DNA of 64,000 nt from Mycobacterium paragordonae. GTDB lineage: Bacteria > Actinomycetota > Actinomycetes > Mycobacteriales > Mycobacteriaceae. The stretch spans positions 1,984,001-2,048,000 of the forward strand of contig NZ_CP025546.1 of assembly GCF_003614435.1 (NCBI RefSeq), in the 5' to 3' direction. The position numbers and the translations under genes were made by a program. Position 1 is the stretch's first letter; every line of letters starts with the position of its first letter. Positions 63,226 to 64,000 of this stretch are shown here, in pieces. The notes under the pieces are model-generated. The model saw only the letters and a program-made list of their open reading frames with translations. It was not told where the DNA came from and searched no databases.

Positions 63226-64000
63226 ACGTCATGTCAGCGGTGGCCGGCGCGGCGCAGATCGGCGGTGTCATGGTGGGCGCACCACTGGTGCTGGGGTTGA
63301 TGCGCCAGGTGCGGGTCCGCTCGGAAGGTCGTTGCGGCGCAGGCATTTTGCAACCGTGGCGCGATCTGCGCAAGCAGCTACGCAAGCAGCAGGTGACTCC
63401 GTTGGGTACCACTCTGGTCTTCGCGGCCGCGCCAGTGGTGGTGGCGGCCACCACGTTGCTGATCGCCGCGGTAGTGCCGCTGGTGGCGACCGGTTCGCCA
63501 CTGGACCCCGTCGCCGACCTGTTCGCCGTGGTGGGCCTGCTCTTCCTGGGCACGGTGGCGCTGACGTTGGCGGGCATCGACACCGGCACGTCCTTCGGTG
63601 GCATGGGCGCCAGCCGCGAGATCACCATTGCCGCACTGGTGGAGCCGACGATTCTGTTGGCCGTTTTCGCGCTGTCCATTCCCGCCCGCTCGGCCAACTT
63701 GGGCGCCATCGTCGGCTTCACACTGGCCAATCCGGGCGAGGTGGTCTCACTGGCGGGAATCCTCGCTTTCGTCGCCCTGGTGATCGTCGTCATCGCCGAG
63801 ACCGGACGGCTGCCGGTGGACAATCCGGCCACGCACCTGGAATTGACCATGGTGCACGAGGCGATGGTGCTGGAATACGCCGGGCCCAAGCTGGCGATCG
63901 TCGAATGGGCGAGTGCCATGCGCCTGACGGTGCTGCTGGCGCTGCTGGCGAATCTGTTCCTGCCGTGGGGTATTGCCGGTGATCAGCCCACGCTGCTCGG
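63222..64000 (+). CDS. hycD: HycD/NuoH-like membrane subunit, partial (Rv0084-like)
   Basis: The frame from GTG at 63222 (ATG at 63231 is the alternative) remains open to the window edge, ~259 residues. The NuoH/HycD motif is SEGRCGAGILQPWRDLRKQL near the start and ETGRLPVDNPATHLELTMVH, EAMVLEYAGPK further on, with hydrophobic helices between. This subunit forms the connector between peripheral and membrane arms. The GTGA overlap with the preceding gene shows coupling. The rest, and expected hycP/hycQ/hycE-like genes, lie beyond the window. Confidence 0.92.
   Translation, partial: MNVMSAVAGAAQIGGVMVGAPLVLGLMRQVRVRSEGRCGAGILQPWRDLRKQLRKQQVTPLGTTLVFAAAPVVVAATTLLIAAVVPLVATGSPLDPVADLFAVVGLLFLGTVALTLAGIDTGTSFGGMGASREITIAALVEPTILLAVFALSIPARSANLGAIVGFTLANPGEVVSLAGILAFVALVIVVIAETGRLPVDNPATHLELTMVHEAMVLEYAGPKLAIVEWASAMRLTVLLALLANLFLPWGIAGDQPTLL

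Overview
The window is a GC-rich stretch of a Mycobacterium chromosome, most likely a slow-growing species. The evidence is a complete yrbE/mce operon, a PE-family protein, GTG/TTG starts, and a long block whose order matches the M. tuberculosis Rv3063-Rv3042c neighbourhood: cstA, ligB, fadE22, double GntR, cyp136, TetR, SDR, dinB2, TetR, FMN reductase, nrdH, nrdI, nrdE, TetR, Baeyer-Villiger monooxygenase, nrdF2, DUF3349, adhC, fecB, ctaD, serB2. These correspondences come from recalled family and gene-order knowledge; no search was run.

Layout. 0-6.7 kb: a partial nitroreductase and an Hsp70-like ATPase, a cytochrome P450, and a very large cyclase-ATPase-TPR-LuxR regulator. 6.9-16.2 kb: an eight-gene, translationally coupled mce operon (two MlaE-type permeases, six Mce proteins, one of them a lipoprotein) for lipid import, followed by a PucR-type regulator. 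17.6-22 kb: a cupin, CstA and DNA ligase LigB. 22-30 kb: a lipid/acyl-CoA catabolism set (SDR, two-domain FadE22, HxlR-SCP2 regulator, methyltransferase, DUF35 plus thiolase-like pair, tandem-duplicated GntR regulator). 30-35.1 kb: an accessory-looking stretch with a membrane spermidine-synthase-like protein, a MEDS/anti-sigma-type sensor, two tiny lipoproteins not found by ordinary gene calling, long hairpins, tandem repeats, and a stand-alone protein resembling the regulatory domain of LeuA. 35-42 kb: cyp136-TetR-SDR, a second PucR regulator, TetR-dinB2, and FMN reductase. 42-53 kb: class Ib ribonucleotide reductase genes nrdHIE and, 6.3 kb away, nrdF2, with an oxidative cluster (TetR, BVMO, SDR, TetR, YncE-like lipoprotein) between them. 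53-60 kb: PE protein, membrane Mrr-like nuclease, DUF3349, AdhC, FecB, CtaD, SerB2. 60.4-64 kb: start of an Rv0081-Rv0084-like ArsR plus formate-hydrogenlyase/complex-I-like membrane complex, truncated by the window end.

Several regulators sit next to clear palindromic operator candidates (cyp136/TetR, TetR/FMN reductase, SDR/TetR, HxlR/methyltransferase, DUF35/thiolase, ArsR-hyc). Three copies of a dispersed intergenic palindrome based on GCGAGCAGACGCGAAATCGC occur in the window. The least explained features are the 32-35 kb stretch, the 18-bp in-frame repeat in the N-terminus of MceD, and the purine repeat immediately upstream of the PE gene.
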